Shown here: positions 1-6,700 of the stretch, one piece after another | How positions within the stretch are numbered: the stretch's first letter is position 1 | Layout: every line of letters starts with the position of its first letter | NCBI GenBank assembly: GCA_003149835.1 | Contig: QAMX01000150.1 | Location: 1 to 22,416, forward strand | From: Clostridiales bacterium | GTDB lineage: Bacteria; Bacillota; Clostridia; Oscillospirales; QAMX01 | DNA: 22,416 bases | Direction: 5' to 3' | Made by a program: the position numbers and the translations under genes | Notes under the pieces: model-generated | Databases searched by the model: none | What the model was told of the DNA's origin: nothing | What the model saw: the letters and a program-made list of their open reading frames with translations, nothing else

Positions 1-190
1 GGCCGCCCGCCCGCACTTCATCGCCTGCGAGCAGCAAATGCTCCGCTCTCCGCCCGTGCGTTTCTGCAAAGCGGCCGGCGCGGCCGTGGTGGTATGGACG
101 GCGCGCACGCTTGAAGAGACGCGGCGCGCCGCCTCGGCGGACGCGGTGATTTTTGAGGCGCACCGGCCGCGTAATCAGAGGCGGGCGTAA
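1..190 (+). CDS. Glycerophosphodiester phosphodiesterase, C-terminal fragment
   Basis: This open frame enters from the left edge (first full codon at 2) and stops with TAA at 188-190, giving 62 residues. The visible tail contains PHFIACEQQMLRSP, then VVVWTARTLEE, then ADAVIFEAHRP. The order 'hydrophobic strand, WT(V/A)RT-EE, aDxxIFE' matches the last two strands of the GDPD TIM barrel. That family hydrolyses glycerophosphodiesters to glycerol-3-phosphate plus an alcohol. The catalytic His/Glu residues lie upstream of the window and cannot be checked. Family assignment rests on this short tail only, so it is fairly but not fully secure. The neighbouring ldhA is on the same strand, 134 bases downstream, and is probably a separate unit. 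Confidence 0.62.
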   Translation, partial: AARPHFIACEQQMLRSPPVRFCKAAGAAVVVWTARTLEETRRAASADAVIFEAHRPRNQRRA

Positions 191-210
191 ATCCCGCCGC
201 CGCGTTTTTT
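180..210 (+). terminator. Possible weak intrinsic terminator after the GDPD fragment
   Basis: GGCGGG (180-185) can pair with CCCGCC (193-198) across a 7-base loop. Six T residues follow at 205-210, but six bases separate the stem from the T-run, so this is a poor match to a classical intrinsic terminator. Confidence 0.3.
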
Positions 211-324
211 GGCCGTCAACGGGCGAAACGCATAAAAATGGACGCGCATGCCGCTGCCGCGCGTAAACCTTGGCGGAATCGCTCATACTATCTGCAAGAA
301 ACGCGAGAAGAGAGGCGCTGAAAA

Positions 325-1329
325 TTGAAGACGATCGCTTTTTTTGATACCAAACCGTATGACCGCGCGTGGTTTGAACGCCTGAACAGCCAAAAGGATA
401 CGCCGTATGAAATTCGGTGGCATGAGAGCCGCCTGCGCGCGGAAACCGTCCGGCTGGCCGAGGGCTGCGACGCGGTCTGCGCCTTTGTCAACGACGATAT
501 CTCGGCTCCGGTGATCGACGGGCTGGTCGGGCTTGGCGTCGCGATTATCGCGATGCGCTGCGCCGGTCTTTCCAACATCGATCTCGACGCGGCCTGCGGC
601 AGACTGCCTGTCGTCCGCGTTCCGGCGTATTCGCCCGATTCCGTGGCCGAACATGCGGCGGCTCTGATGCTGGCGGTCAATCGGCGCATCCACCGCGCCT
701 ATGCGCGCACGCGCGACTATAACTTTAACATCGCCGGCTTGGAGGGCGTGGTTCTGAACGGAAAGTGCGCCGGCGTCGTCGGCACGGGCAGGATCGGCCT
801 CAAATTTGCCCAGATCTGCCGCGGCTTTGGAATGCGCGTTCTGGCCTATGATCCGTATCCCGCCGATTCGGAGATCGTCGAATATGTGCCGCTCGAAACG
901 CTGCTGGCAGAAAGCGACGTCATCTCGCTGCACTGTCCGCTGACCGAACAGACGCGGCACATCATCGGCGCCGACGCCTTTCGGAAGATGAAAAAGGGCG
1001 CGCTGCTGCTGAACACCTCGCGCGGAGCGCTTGTTGACAGCGACGCGCTGATTGAAGCGCTGAACAGCGGCACGCTTCGCGGCGCCGGTCTCGACGTATA
1101 CGAAGAGGAGAGCGATCTCTTTTACGAAGACCTGTCGGATACGGTGGACCGCGACGAGGCGCTTTCGCTGCTTGTCGCCAAGCCCAACGTCCTGCTGACG
1201 GCGCATCAGGCGTTTTTGACAGACGAAGCGCTGGAAAATATCGCTCGGACGACGCTGGAAAGCCTCGACACGTTTTTTGCCGGCGGAAAGCCTGTCTACG
1301 AGGTCTGCGCCGCGGAGCGCAGAGGATAA
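325..1329 (+). CDS. ldhA: D-lactate dehydrogenase (NAD-dependent, fermentative)
   Basis: A 334-residue member of the D-isomer-specific 2-hydroxyacid dehydrogenases, reducing pyruvate to D-lactate with NADH in the cytoplasm. The sequence closely parallels LdhA-type enzymes throughout: CDAVCAFVNDD near residue 50, MRCAGLSNIDLDAA near 80, VRVPAYSPDSVAEHAA near 100, and the Rossmann motif GTGRIG at 153-158. The catalytic Arg is R233 in NTSRGALVD, the Glu is E260 in LDVYEEE, and the acid His is H294 in HQAFLT. Length is normal for the family (about 330). The start is TTG at 325, chosen because GAAGAGAGG lies about 9 bases upstream and the N-terminus (KTIAFFDTKPYD) aligns with LdhA proteins. It is monocistronic, bounded by the terminator at 1518-1556. 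It offers an NADH sink alternative to the hydrogenase at the right of the window. Confidence 0.93.
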   Translation: MKTIAFFDTKPYDRAWFERLNSQKDTPYEIRWHESRLRAETVRLAEGCDAVCAFVNDDISAPVIDGLVGLGVAIIAMRCAGLSNIDLDAACGRLPVVRVPAYSPDSVAEHAAALMLAVNRRIHRAYARTRDYNFNIAGLEGVVLNGKCAGVVGTGRIGLKFAQICRGFGMRVLAYDPYPADSEIVEYVPLETLLAESDVISLHCPLTEQTRHIIGADAFRKMKKGALLLNTSRGALVDSDALIEALNSGTLRGAGLDVYEEESDLFYEDLSDTVDRDEALSLLVAKPNVLLTAHQAFLTDEALENIARTTLESLDTFFAGGKPVYEVCAAERRG

Positions 1330-1487
1330 AGCCGCTTCGCGGCAGCACAGAGCGGAACACGGAGACGGCGGACGCCGAAAAGCCCCAAGAGGGGTTCTCG
1401 CAAATGAAAAGCGGCGGCGCGCTGACGTTCCGCAGCCGGACGGAGGACGTATCGGCGCATGGACGCGCTCAGACGGCGGATGAGGCG

Positions 1488-1513
1488 GTTTTGTCACGAA
1501 GTTTTGTCACGAA
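1488..1513. repeat. Perfect 13-bp tandem duplication
   Basis: GTTTTGTCACGAA occurs twice without a gap (1488-1500 and 1501-1513), just before the bidirectional terminator. It lies in the non-coding gap between ldhA and the AraC gene. It looks like a small slippage duplication. No function is evident. Confidence 0.8.
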
Positions 1514-1517
1514 AAGG

Positions 1518-1556
1518 AAAAAGCCCTTACGGCGTAAAACGTCGTAAGGGCTTTTT
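1518..1556. terminator. Bidirectional intrinsic terminator between ldhA and the AraC gene
   Basis: A perfect 14-bp stem pairs 1518-1531 (AAAAAGCCCTTACG) with 1543-1556 (CGTAAGGGCTTTTT) around an 11-base loop. The A-run on one side and T-run on the other let it work on both strands. It therefore serves the converging ldhA (+) and AraC (-) units. Confidence 0.9.
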
Positions 1557-1572
1557 GGGCGGTGCCTGCGGG

Positions 1573-2415
1573 TCAGTCGATGGTTTCCGGCGCGTTCAGA
1601 TCTTGATGCGCCCGCTGCCGGTAGTCCTTCGGGGACATGTTGTAGGCTTTTGCGAACATCTTGGAAAAATGGCTGTAATCGTTAAAGCCGGAAGCGTAGC
1701 AGACCTCGCTGGTCAGCATGTCGCCCGATTCCAGAAGACAGGCGGCGTTTCGCAGCCGCACCGCGAGCAGATAGTTCTGTACGCTCATACCGAAGCGTTT
1801 CTTGAACAGACGGTACAGATAGGAGCGGTCGACCTTGACATGATCCGCGATATCGTCGACCGTGAGGGTAAAGGCATAATTTTCGGCGATATACTGACAG
1901 GCCTGTTCCGTATACAGATAGAGCGTATTCTTTTCCCGGTCTGAGATACGGGTTTCAAAGGTGGAGAAAAAAAGCAGAAAGCGGCCGAGGAGAATGTCGT
2001 CGTCGGCATTGGAAGCGGCGGCAGCGGCGAGCTTTTCGGCGCAGAGCTGGGAACGCGCCGTATTTCTGCTCCTGAAAACAGGCGCGGTGGCGTAAAGCCC
2101 GCGTTCTTCTAAATAGCGCTGCGCGTTCTGTCCCTGAAACCCGACGACGCAGCAGTGCCACGGCGCTTCGGATGTACAGCGGGAAGAGACGATCTCGTCG
2201 GGATAGACGACGAAGCCGCGTCCCGGCTCGACCGCATACGTCTGTCCGCCCTTGGTAAAAGAGCCGCACCCGTATATCGTATAACAAAACCGGAAAAACG
2301 GACTGACGCTGAGCCGCGATCCGTCGCCGCAGCGCAGCAGCCGCTGTCCGACGCTGCGGATATTCAGACGCAGAGCCGAAGTTCTCGGCGCGATTTCATG
2401 AGTTTGCTTTTCCAT
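1573..2415 (-). CDS. AraC-family transcriptional regulator with N-terminal cupin-like sensing domain
   Basis: A 280-residue protein. Residues about 15-110 look like an AraC-type ligand-binding beta-barrel (FRFCYTIYGCGSFTKGG, then VEPGRGFVVYPDE). The C-terminal 100 residues carry the AraC/XylS DNA-binding domain. Its first helix-turn-helix is near 184-207 (TVDDIADHVKVDRSYLYRLFKKRFG) and its second near 232-257, followed by SPKDYRQ, the usual end of the domain. The start at 2415 lies 33 bases after the stop of the upstream phosphoesterase gene on the same strand. No terminator lies between them, so the two are almost certainly co-transcribed. A role in controlling the divergent phosphoesterase/solute-binding-protein promoters is inferred from this linkage and from the 21-bp-spaced repeats at 4980-5031. 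The ligand is unknown; the family often senses sugars. Confidence 0.93.
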   Translation of the reverse strand: MEKQTHEIAPRTSALRLNIRSVGQRLLRCGDGSRLSVSPFFRFCYTIYGCGSFTKGGQTYAVEPGRGFVVYPDEIVSSRCTSEAPWHCCVVGFQGQNAQRYLEERGLYATAPVFRSRNTARSQLCAEKLAAAAASNADDDILLGRFLLFFSTFETRISDREKNTLYLYTEQACQYIAENYAFTLTVDDIADHVKVDRSYLYRLFKKRFGMSVQNYLLAVRLRNAACLLESGDMLTSEVCYASGFNDYSHFSKMFAKAYNMSPKDYRQRAHQDLNAPETID

Positions 2416-2448
2416 ATCCGATAAACCGCCTTTCCGCCGCCGGCGCGG

Positions 2449-4854
2449 TCATTTTTCCAGAACAACATAATCCACGACGCGGCCGGAGATCATCTGGACG
2501 TCGATCACGATACGCTCCGGCGAGAAGTGCGCGACGGCGGTGGTGATATCCTGAACGCCGCCGATAAAGCGCTCGCTGTATTTGTCGCCGTAAACGAAAT
2601 CCTGCCAGTCGTGTTTGGCGTTTTCATACGCTTTGGGGCCGGACGTCCCCATGGTGAGATAAGCGACGCCTTCGCCGAGCGGCACGCGCTTTCCGCCGCG
2701 CATGGACGAGCGGACATAGATGTGCTCGTGCGCGGACAGGCAGAGGTCGACGTCATAGCGGTCGAGAATCGGCGCAATGTGCAGCCGGTTGAAGCTCTGT
2801 ACGCCCTTGCCGCCGTATGGCGAGCAGTGCATCATGACGACCTTCCATTTTTTGTCCGTCCCTTTCAGGTCGTTTTCAATCCATTCCAGCGCATCCGGTT
2901 CCAGACGGACGCCGTCGGCGCACAGGCTGGTAAAGTGATAGTCGTACAGGTCGAAGGAATAGAACAGGTTCCGGTATTTTGCAATGCCGCAATCGGGCAG
3001 ATTCCAGTGTGAAGCGTAGTTTTTGAACCAACGCATGACGTCGCGCTCGTGATTCCCCGGGGTCGGGGCAAACGGATAGGCCGTAAAATACTTGCGGCTG
3101 GCCGTGAGCGTGCCGAGATAGTCGACCAGGTCGGTGGCCGTATTCACCATGTCGCCGAGCTCGATAAACAGCAGCTGCTCCTGCGTTCGCCTGACGCCGT
3201 CGCTGATGACGCGCCTGTATCGCTCAAAAAACTGTTTGCTGCGGCCGTTGTGGGCGTCCGCGAGAATGACGGCGTCAAAGTACGGCCGCTTATCGGAAAA
3301 TGTGCGGAATTTTGTCTCCTTTGTCCAGCTGCCTTCGCTGCCTAAACGGTAGACGTATTCGGTTCCGGGTTCCAGACCGTCTACACAGACGGCGTGCGCC
3401 CAGTGCTCCCGGTCAAGGGTCACGGGGACGCCGTGCAGATTCACCGTTTCAACGGCCTCGCGGGCGCCGTGCGTTTCCGCCGTGACGAGCTTTTCCGACG
3501 ACGCGGGCTCGCCGCTCTTTCGATAGGCCAGCAGGCAGGTAGGGCTGTCGATGGAGGTGGAGCAGGAAAAAGCCGCGCTTGTCTGCGGAGACTTGGTGAT
3601 GTTGCGGATGATATTACAGGGAACGCGGGGATAAAGGTCGCTTTTCGAGGCCGTGACCAGCCACAGCACGGAAGACTGTTCTCCGGCGGCGTCGGTGACG
3701 CGCAGCGCAAAAGCGCTGTCCTCCGGCAGAGACGGAGCGGTAAAGAGGTCGGTTTTCAGCGTTCCGTCCTGATCAAAGGGAAGCGGCTCTGTTTGAAAGG
3801 GGAGCGGCGCGCCGTTGCGGTCTGTGGCCGAGAGGCATTCGAGCAGGACGGGCGCAGCGGGACGGTAGCCGCCGGCGCATGCGAGCCGGAAGGTCGTCGT
3901 CGCGCCCTTGGTGATGCCTTCAAAGTCGAAGCCGAGCGCGTCCTCGGCGTGCAGCGGTTCCTCGCGCGGAACGCCCATGCGGTTTTCCAGTACCTCCGCC
4001 TCGTCGCAGACGGCCTCAAAGCGGTCGAGATAGATGGCCCCCGCGCGCACCGAGGCGTTCCGGCCGCATTCCAGGCGCAGCAGTTCGTTCCACATCACCG
4101 GCAGCGCAATCTCTTCGGAGAATTCAAAATAGACCTTTTTCCAGCCCTGCCAGTCAAGGAGGATATCGTTGACCGGAAACACGCAGGAGCGGTAGCGGTT
4201 GTAGAGGCGCATGGTGACGACGTTGCCGGAGCCGTCGCCGTAGATCCAAACGGAGATCGCGCGCGGGCGCGGGCAGCGGATGAATTCGTTTTTATACATC
4301 TCAAAATAACCGAAGATCTGTTTGGGCCACAGCGTAAAATCATATTCCAGACGGACGCTGGCGCGGCCCTCCCGCGAGACCGTCCGGTCCAGAGAAAGCG
4401 ACTTGAAGTATTCGTTTTTATAGCCCTTCTGCAAAATCTCGTCGGTCAGCGCGCTGAAATCGTGCAGGATATAGGTTGGCTGCAACTCGGCGGGGCGGCT
4501 GTATACCGAAAAGACCGCGGACTGGCCGCGGCTAAATACGGCGCTCAGCACCGCATATTCGCCGACGGGGAGCGTCATCAGATATCTGGTTTTGACCGTC
4601 AGGATCTTTCCGTCATAGGTATAGTCTGTCTCCGGCGTCAGCGCCGTATTCAGGATCATCTCGTCGTCTCCGGCGTGAAAGCGGCGGCAGAGCGCGACGA
4701 AGCTGTTTTGGCGCGGTTCAATTTCAACAGAGATCGCTTCAGGGGCTCTGCGATCGAAGACGTAGTCGCCGTGCGTAAAAAGGGCGTCAAAGGACAGGGC
4801 GCTGCCGCGACGGCCGGAGATATTTGAAAAATTTGAGGGGGCAGATGGATTCAT
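2449..4854 (-). CDS. Multidomain calcineurin-like metallophosphoesterase, purple-acid-phosphatase-like architecture (MPE1)
   Basis: An 801-residue protein. Residues about 18-120 are a beta-rich N-terminal domain shared with MPE2 (6701-8713). Residues about 125-285 resemble a jelly-roll, carbohydrate-binding-like domain (SVRLEYDF, WIYGDGSGN, LLDWQGWKKVYFEF). Residues about 295-405 form an extra domain absent from MPE2. Residues about 410-518 are Fn3/PAP-N-like (GLEPGTEYVYRLG). The metal-binding phosphoesterase domain spans about 525-745, with D533-x-H535, GD568, GNHE 600-603, H676 in MMHCSPY, and H709-x-H711 in AHEH (Ala replaces the usual Gly). The dinuclear metal site looks intact; the substrate is unknown. 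No signal peptide or membrane segment is visible, although related PAP-like proteins are usually exported. It is the first gene of an operon with the AraC regulator and has a promoter at 4947-4976. The ATG at 4854 has only a weak GAGAG ribosome site. Confidence 0.88.
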   Translation of the reverse strand: MNPSAPSNFSNISGRRGSALSFDALFTHGDYVFDRRAPEAISVEIEPRQNSFVALCRRFHAGDDEMILNTALTPETDYTYDGKILTVKTRYLMTLPVGEYAVLSAVFSRGQSAVFSVYSRPAELQPTYILHDFSALTDEILQKGYKNEYFKSLSLDRTVSREGRASVRLEYDFTLWPKQIFGYFEMYKNEFIRCPRPRAISVWIYGDGSGNVVTMRLYNRYRSCVFPVNDILLDWQGWKKVYFEFSEEIALPVMWNELLRLECGRNASVRAGAIYLDRFEAVCDEAEVLENRMGVPREEPLHAEDALGFDFEGITKGATTTFRLACAGGYRPAAPVLLECLSATDRNGAPLPFQTEPLPFDQDGTLKTDLFTAPSLPEDSAFALRVTDAAGEQSSVLWLVTASKSDLYPRVPCNIIRNITKSPQTSAAFSCSTSIDSPTCLLAYRKSGEPASSEKLVTAETHGAREAVETVNLHGVPVTLDREHWAHAVCVDGLEPGTEYVYRLGSEGSWTKETKFRTFSDKRPYFDAVILADAHNGRSKQFFERYRRVISDGVRRTQEQLLFIELGDMVNTATDLVDYLGTLTASRKYFTAYPFAPTPGNHERDVMRWFKNYASHWNLPDCGIAKYRNLFYSFDLYDYHFTSLCADGVRLEPDALEWIENDLKGTDKKWKVVMMHCSPYGGKGVQSFNRLHIAPILDRYDVDLCLSAHEHIYVRSSMRGGKRVPLGEGVAYLTMGTSGPKAYENAKHDWQDFVYGDKYSERFIGGVQDITTAVAHFSPERIVIDVQMISGRVVDYVVLEK

Positions 4855-4946
4855 AGGCTGAAACTCTCATTTCCGTATGGTTTCTTGATCAGGATAGATC
4901 GCCGGATGACCCGCCGCGCTTCGTCTGTGAGCCGGCGGCGTTACCT

Positions 4947-4976
4947 ATTATAACACACATTGCCGCCGCGTGTTGA
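4947..4976 (-). promoter_or_regulatory. Sigma-70-type promoter for the MPE1-AraC operon
   Basis: Read on the minus strand, TCAACA (4971-4976) is followed by an 18-bp spacer and a perfect TATAAT (4947-4952). It lies about 95 bases upstream of the MPE1 ATG. Its -35 box abuts the first repeat of the putative operator at 4980-4989. Confidence 0.72.
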
Positions 4977-4979
4977 GGC

Positions 4980-5031
4980 GCATGTTGTCAAGTAATGGCC
5001 GCATGTTGTCTGTTATCGGTATTGGCTTGTC
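4980..5031. promoter_or_regulatory. Putative regulator-binding repeats between divergent promoters
   Basis: GCATGTTGTC occurs perfectly at 4980-4989 and 5001-5010, 21 bp apart. A third, weaker unit sharing only TTGTC sits exactly 21 bp further (5022-5031) and overlaps the -35 box of the solute-binding-protein promoter. The 21-bp period equals two helical turns, so the units lie on one face of the DNA. The set fills the interval between the minus-strand -35 (4971-4976) and the plus-strand -35 (5027-5032). AraC-family proteins commonly bind such direct repeats next to a -35 box, and one is encoded in the adjacent operon. The assignment to that protein is inference. Confidence 0.65.
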
Positions 5032-5056
5032 AGCGGCCGTTCTGCCGTTATATAAT
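5027..5056 (+). promoter_or_regulatory. Sigma-70-type promoter for the solute-binding protein gene
   Basis: TTGTCA (5027-5032) is followed by an 18-bp spacer and a perfect TATAAT (5051-5056). Expected transcription start is near 5063. A GGAGGA ribosome site at 5099-5104 leads into the ATG at 5110. Confidence 0.8.
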
Positions 5057-5109
5057 CGTTCTCAGGGAGCGGAGCCTGCCGCTGCCGAATATTTGAACGG
5101 AGGAATATC

Positions 5110-6561
5110 ATGAAACGGAACAAGTTTATCGCGCTGCTGCTGACCCTTGCCCTGCTTGTGCCGACGCTGGCCGCCTGCGGCGACGCCGGCGGCCATCCTG
5201 TCACCGTCGCCACGGTGACAGACAAAGTTCCGGAAACGACCTCGCAATCCGACGGCACGACGGCGCCCGAAGCGACGACCGCGGAGCCGGCTGAAACGGA
5301 GTATGAACCCGCCGTGGATATGGAGGGGTATGAGTTCATCCTGACGGCGGGCAACATCGGCCGCTTCACGCCGACGCCGGGCGCATCCGAACAGGATGAC
5401 CGCTGGCAGGCTGCCTACGACGAAATCGAAGAAAAATTTAACTGCACGTTCACGCTTTTCGGACACAGCACAAGCACGGAGGATCTTCTGCAATTTGTGC
5501 TGAGCGGCGACAAGCTCGGCGACTTCGTATTCATGCGCCAGACCAACTTCTACACCTTTGCCATCAAGGACTATATCCGTTCCCTGACCTCTCCGGAGGT
5601 GGTCGAGGCGGGGATGGACGTCAACGACGCGACCCGCTGGTTTCAGCCGACGACGCAGCTCGCCTCCTTCAACGGCGAAATCTGGGGCGTCGACACCAAC
5701 AGCGAATTCTACATTTGTAAAGTCGGCTTTTTCTTCGTCTTTAACAAGACGCTGATGCACAACTACGCGGGCTACTCGGAAGAGGAAATCTATCAGCTCG
5801 TCCGCGACAGGCAGTGGACGTGGGATCAATTTCTTAAAACCGCGCAGGCCATGACGCAGGATCTGGACAGCGACGGCAAGACCGACTACTGGGGTTTAGG
5901 CGTGGCGATGAACGGACATGAGATTCTGACCAACGGGACCTCGGCGGTGCTGGAAGAGAACGGGCGCTGGGTTGGAAACGTTCGGGATCCGCGCGTTGTC
6001 GAAGGCTTGCAGTTCATGCAGGATGTCTATTACAATTACAAAATCAAGGATCCCAATGAAACCGACGGGAGCGCGCTGCGCCAGCGGTTTGCAGACGGGA
6101 CGGTCGGTATGACGTTTGTCTACGGATCCAACATGCGCGACGGCGACCAAATCAACACCTCGGAACACGATTACGGGATTCTTCCGCTGCCGATTGGTCC
6201 GGCGGCGAAGGATTACGTATCCGTGCTGGACGGCTTGGATGTCTGGACGCTGTTCAAAAGCAATCAGGATTATGAGAAGAGCATCGTCATTATGAACGCC
6301 TTCGGCGCGCGGATGACGGACGATAACTGGCGGGAGGCCATTCAGGAGCAATGGTTCAGGGATGAAACGTCGATGGAGATTTTCGAGACGTATATTCTTC
6401 CGAATACGGTTGTGAACTCGCTGTCGCCCAACGATCCGGTCAACAACTATTTCCGCAAGGAAATGTTTGTGGAAATACAGAACGGGAACCTGCTGCCGTC
6501 GGCGGCGGTCGAACAGATGGAGCCTGTTTTGCAGAGCATGCTCGACGATATCTTTGAATAA
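5110..6561 (+). CDS. Extracellular solute-binding lipoprotein (ABC sugar-binding family 1-like)
   Basis: A 483-residue protein. Residues 1-22 form a lipoprotein signal (MKRNK, then a Leu-rich core) with lipobox LAAC and lipidated C23. A Thr/Glu/Ala-rich spacer runs to about 68. The rest resembles family-1 extracellular solute-binding proteins, with DRWQAAYDEIEEKFNCTF, a GEIWGVD segment, WTWDQFLKTAQAMTQDLDSDGKTDYWGLG and GILPLPIGP. The DSDGKTDYWG stretch is Ca-loop-like and common in clostridial oligosaccharide binders. It should be anchored outside the membrane and deliver a sugar or similar solute to an ABC transporter. No permease or ATPase gene occurs nearby, so it is either an orphan using a distant transporter or a sensor-type binding protein. 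The start is set by GGAGGA 5 bases upstream of the ATG. It is monocistronic, ending at a strong terminator. Confidence 0.9.
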   Translation: MKRNKFIALLLTLALLVPTLAACGDAGGHPVTVATVTDKVPETTSQSDGTTAPEATTAEPAETEYEPAVDMEGYEFILTAGNIGRFTPTPGASEQDDRWQAAYDEIEEKFNCTFTLFGHSTSTEDLLQFVLSGDKLGDFVFMRQTNFYTFAIKDYIRSLTSPEVVEAGMDVNDATRWFQPTTQLASFNGEIWGVDTNSEFYICKVGFFFVFNKTLMHNYAGYSEEEIYQLVRDRQWTWDQFLKTAQAMTQDLDSDGKTDYWGLGVAMNGHEILTNGTSAVLEENGRWVGNVRDPRVVEGLQFMQDVYYNYKIKDPNETDGSALRQRFADGTVGMTFVYGSNMRDGDQINTSEHDYGILPLPIGPAAKDYVSVLDGLDVWTLFKSNQDYEKSIVIMNAFGARMTDDNWREAIQEQWFRDETSMEIFETYILPNTVVNSLSPNDPVNNYFRKEMFVEIQNGNLLPSAAVEQMEPVLQSMLDDIFE

Positions 6562-6573
6562 ACGCCCGACCTG

Positions 6574-6621
6574 CAAACGCCCCGCCCGACTTTTTCGGGC
6601 GGGGCGTTTGGCAGGCTTTTT
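6574..6621 (+). terminator. Strong intrinsic terminator after the solute-binding protein gene
   Basis: A perfect 16-bp G+C-rich stem pairs 6574-6589 with 6595-6610 (core CGCCCCGCCCGA / TCGGGCGGGGCG) around a 5-base loop. Flanking CTG/CAG can extend it across a one-base bulge. A TTTTT run follows at 6617-6621. Confidence 0.9.
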
Positions 6622-6681
6622 GCGGGCTTCGTGGCTGTACAACGCCCGATATCCTGATGTGAGGGAAACAGAGGCGATCCG

Positions 6682-6698
6682 AAAACGCCGCGGGGCGT
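6682..6698 (-). terminator. Possible short terminator after MPE2
   Basis: On the minus strand, immediately after the MPE2 stop, ACGCC and GGCGT (6694-6698 and 6685-6689) form a 5-bp stem with a 4-base loop. Only TTTT follows. It is a weak candidate; the larger hairpin at 6574-6610 may also stop this transcript. Confidence 0.35.
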
Positions 6699-6700
6699 CT

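Noticed and set aside
283..1497. Long open frame on the minus strand (404 codons) opposite ldhA
   Set aside because: It is antisense to an unmistakable D-lactate dehydrogenase, has an Arg-rich composition with no motif, and is the expected shadow of G+C-rich codon use.
3394..4827. Plus-strand open frame of 477 codons opposite MPE1
   Set aside because: MPE1 has clear phosphoesterase motifs and a homologue in the window; the antisense translation has no recognisable domain or ribosome site.
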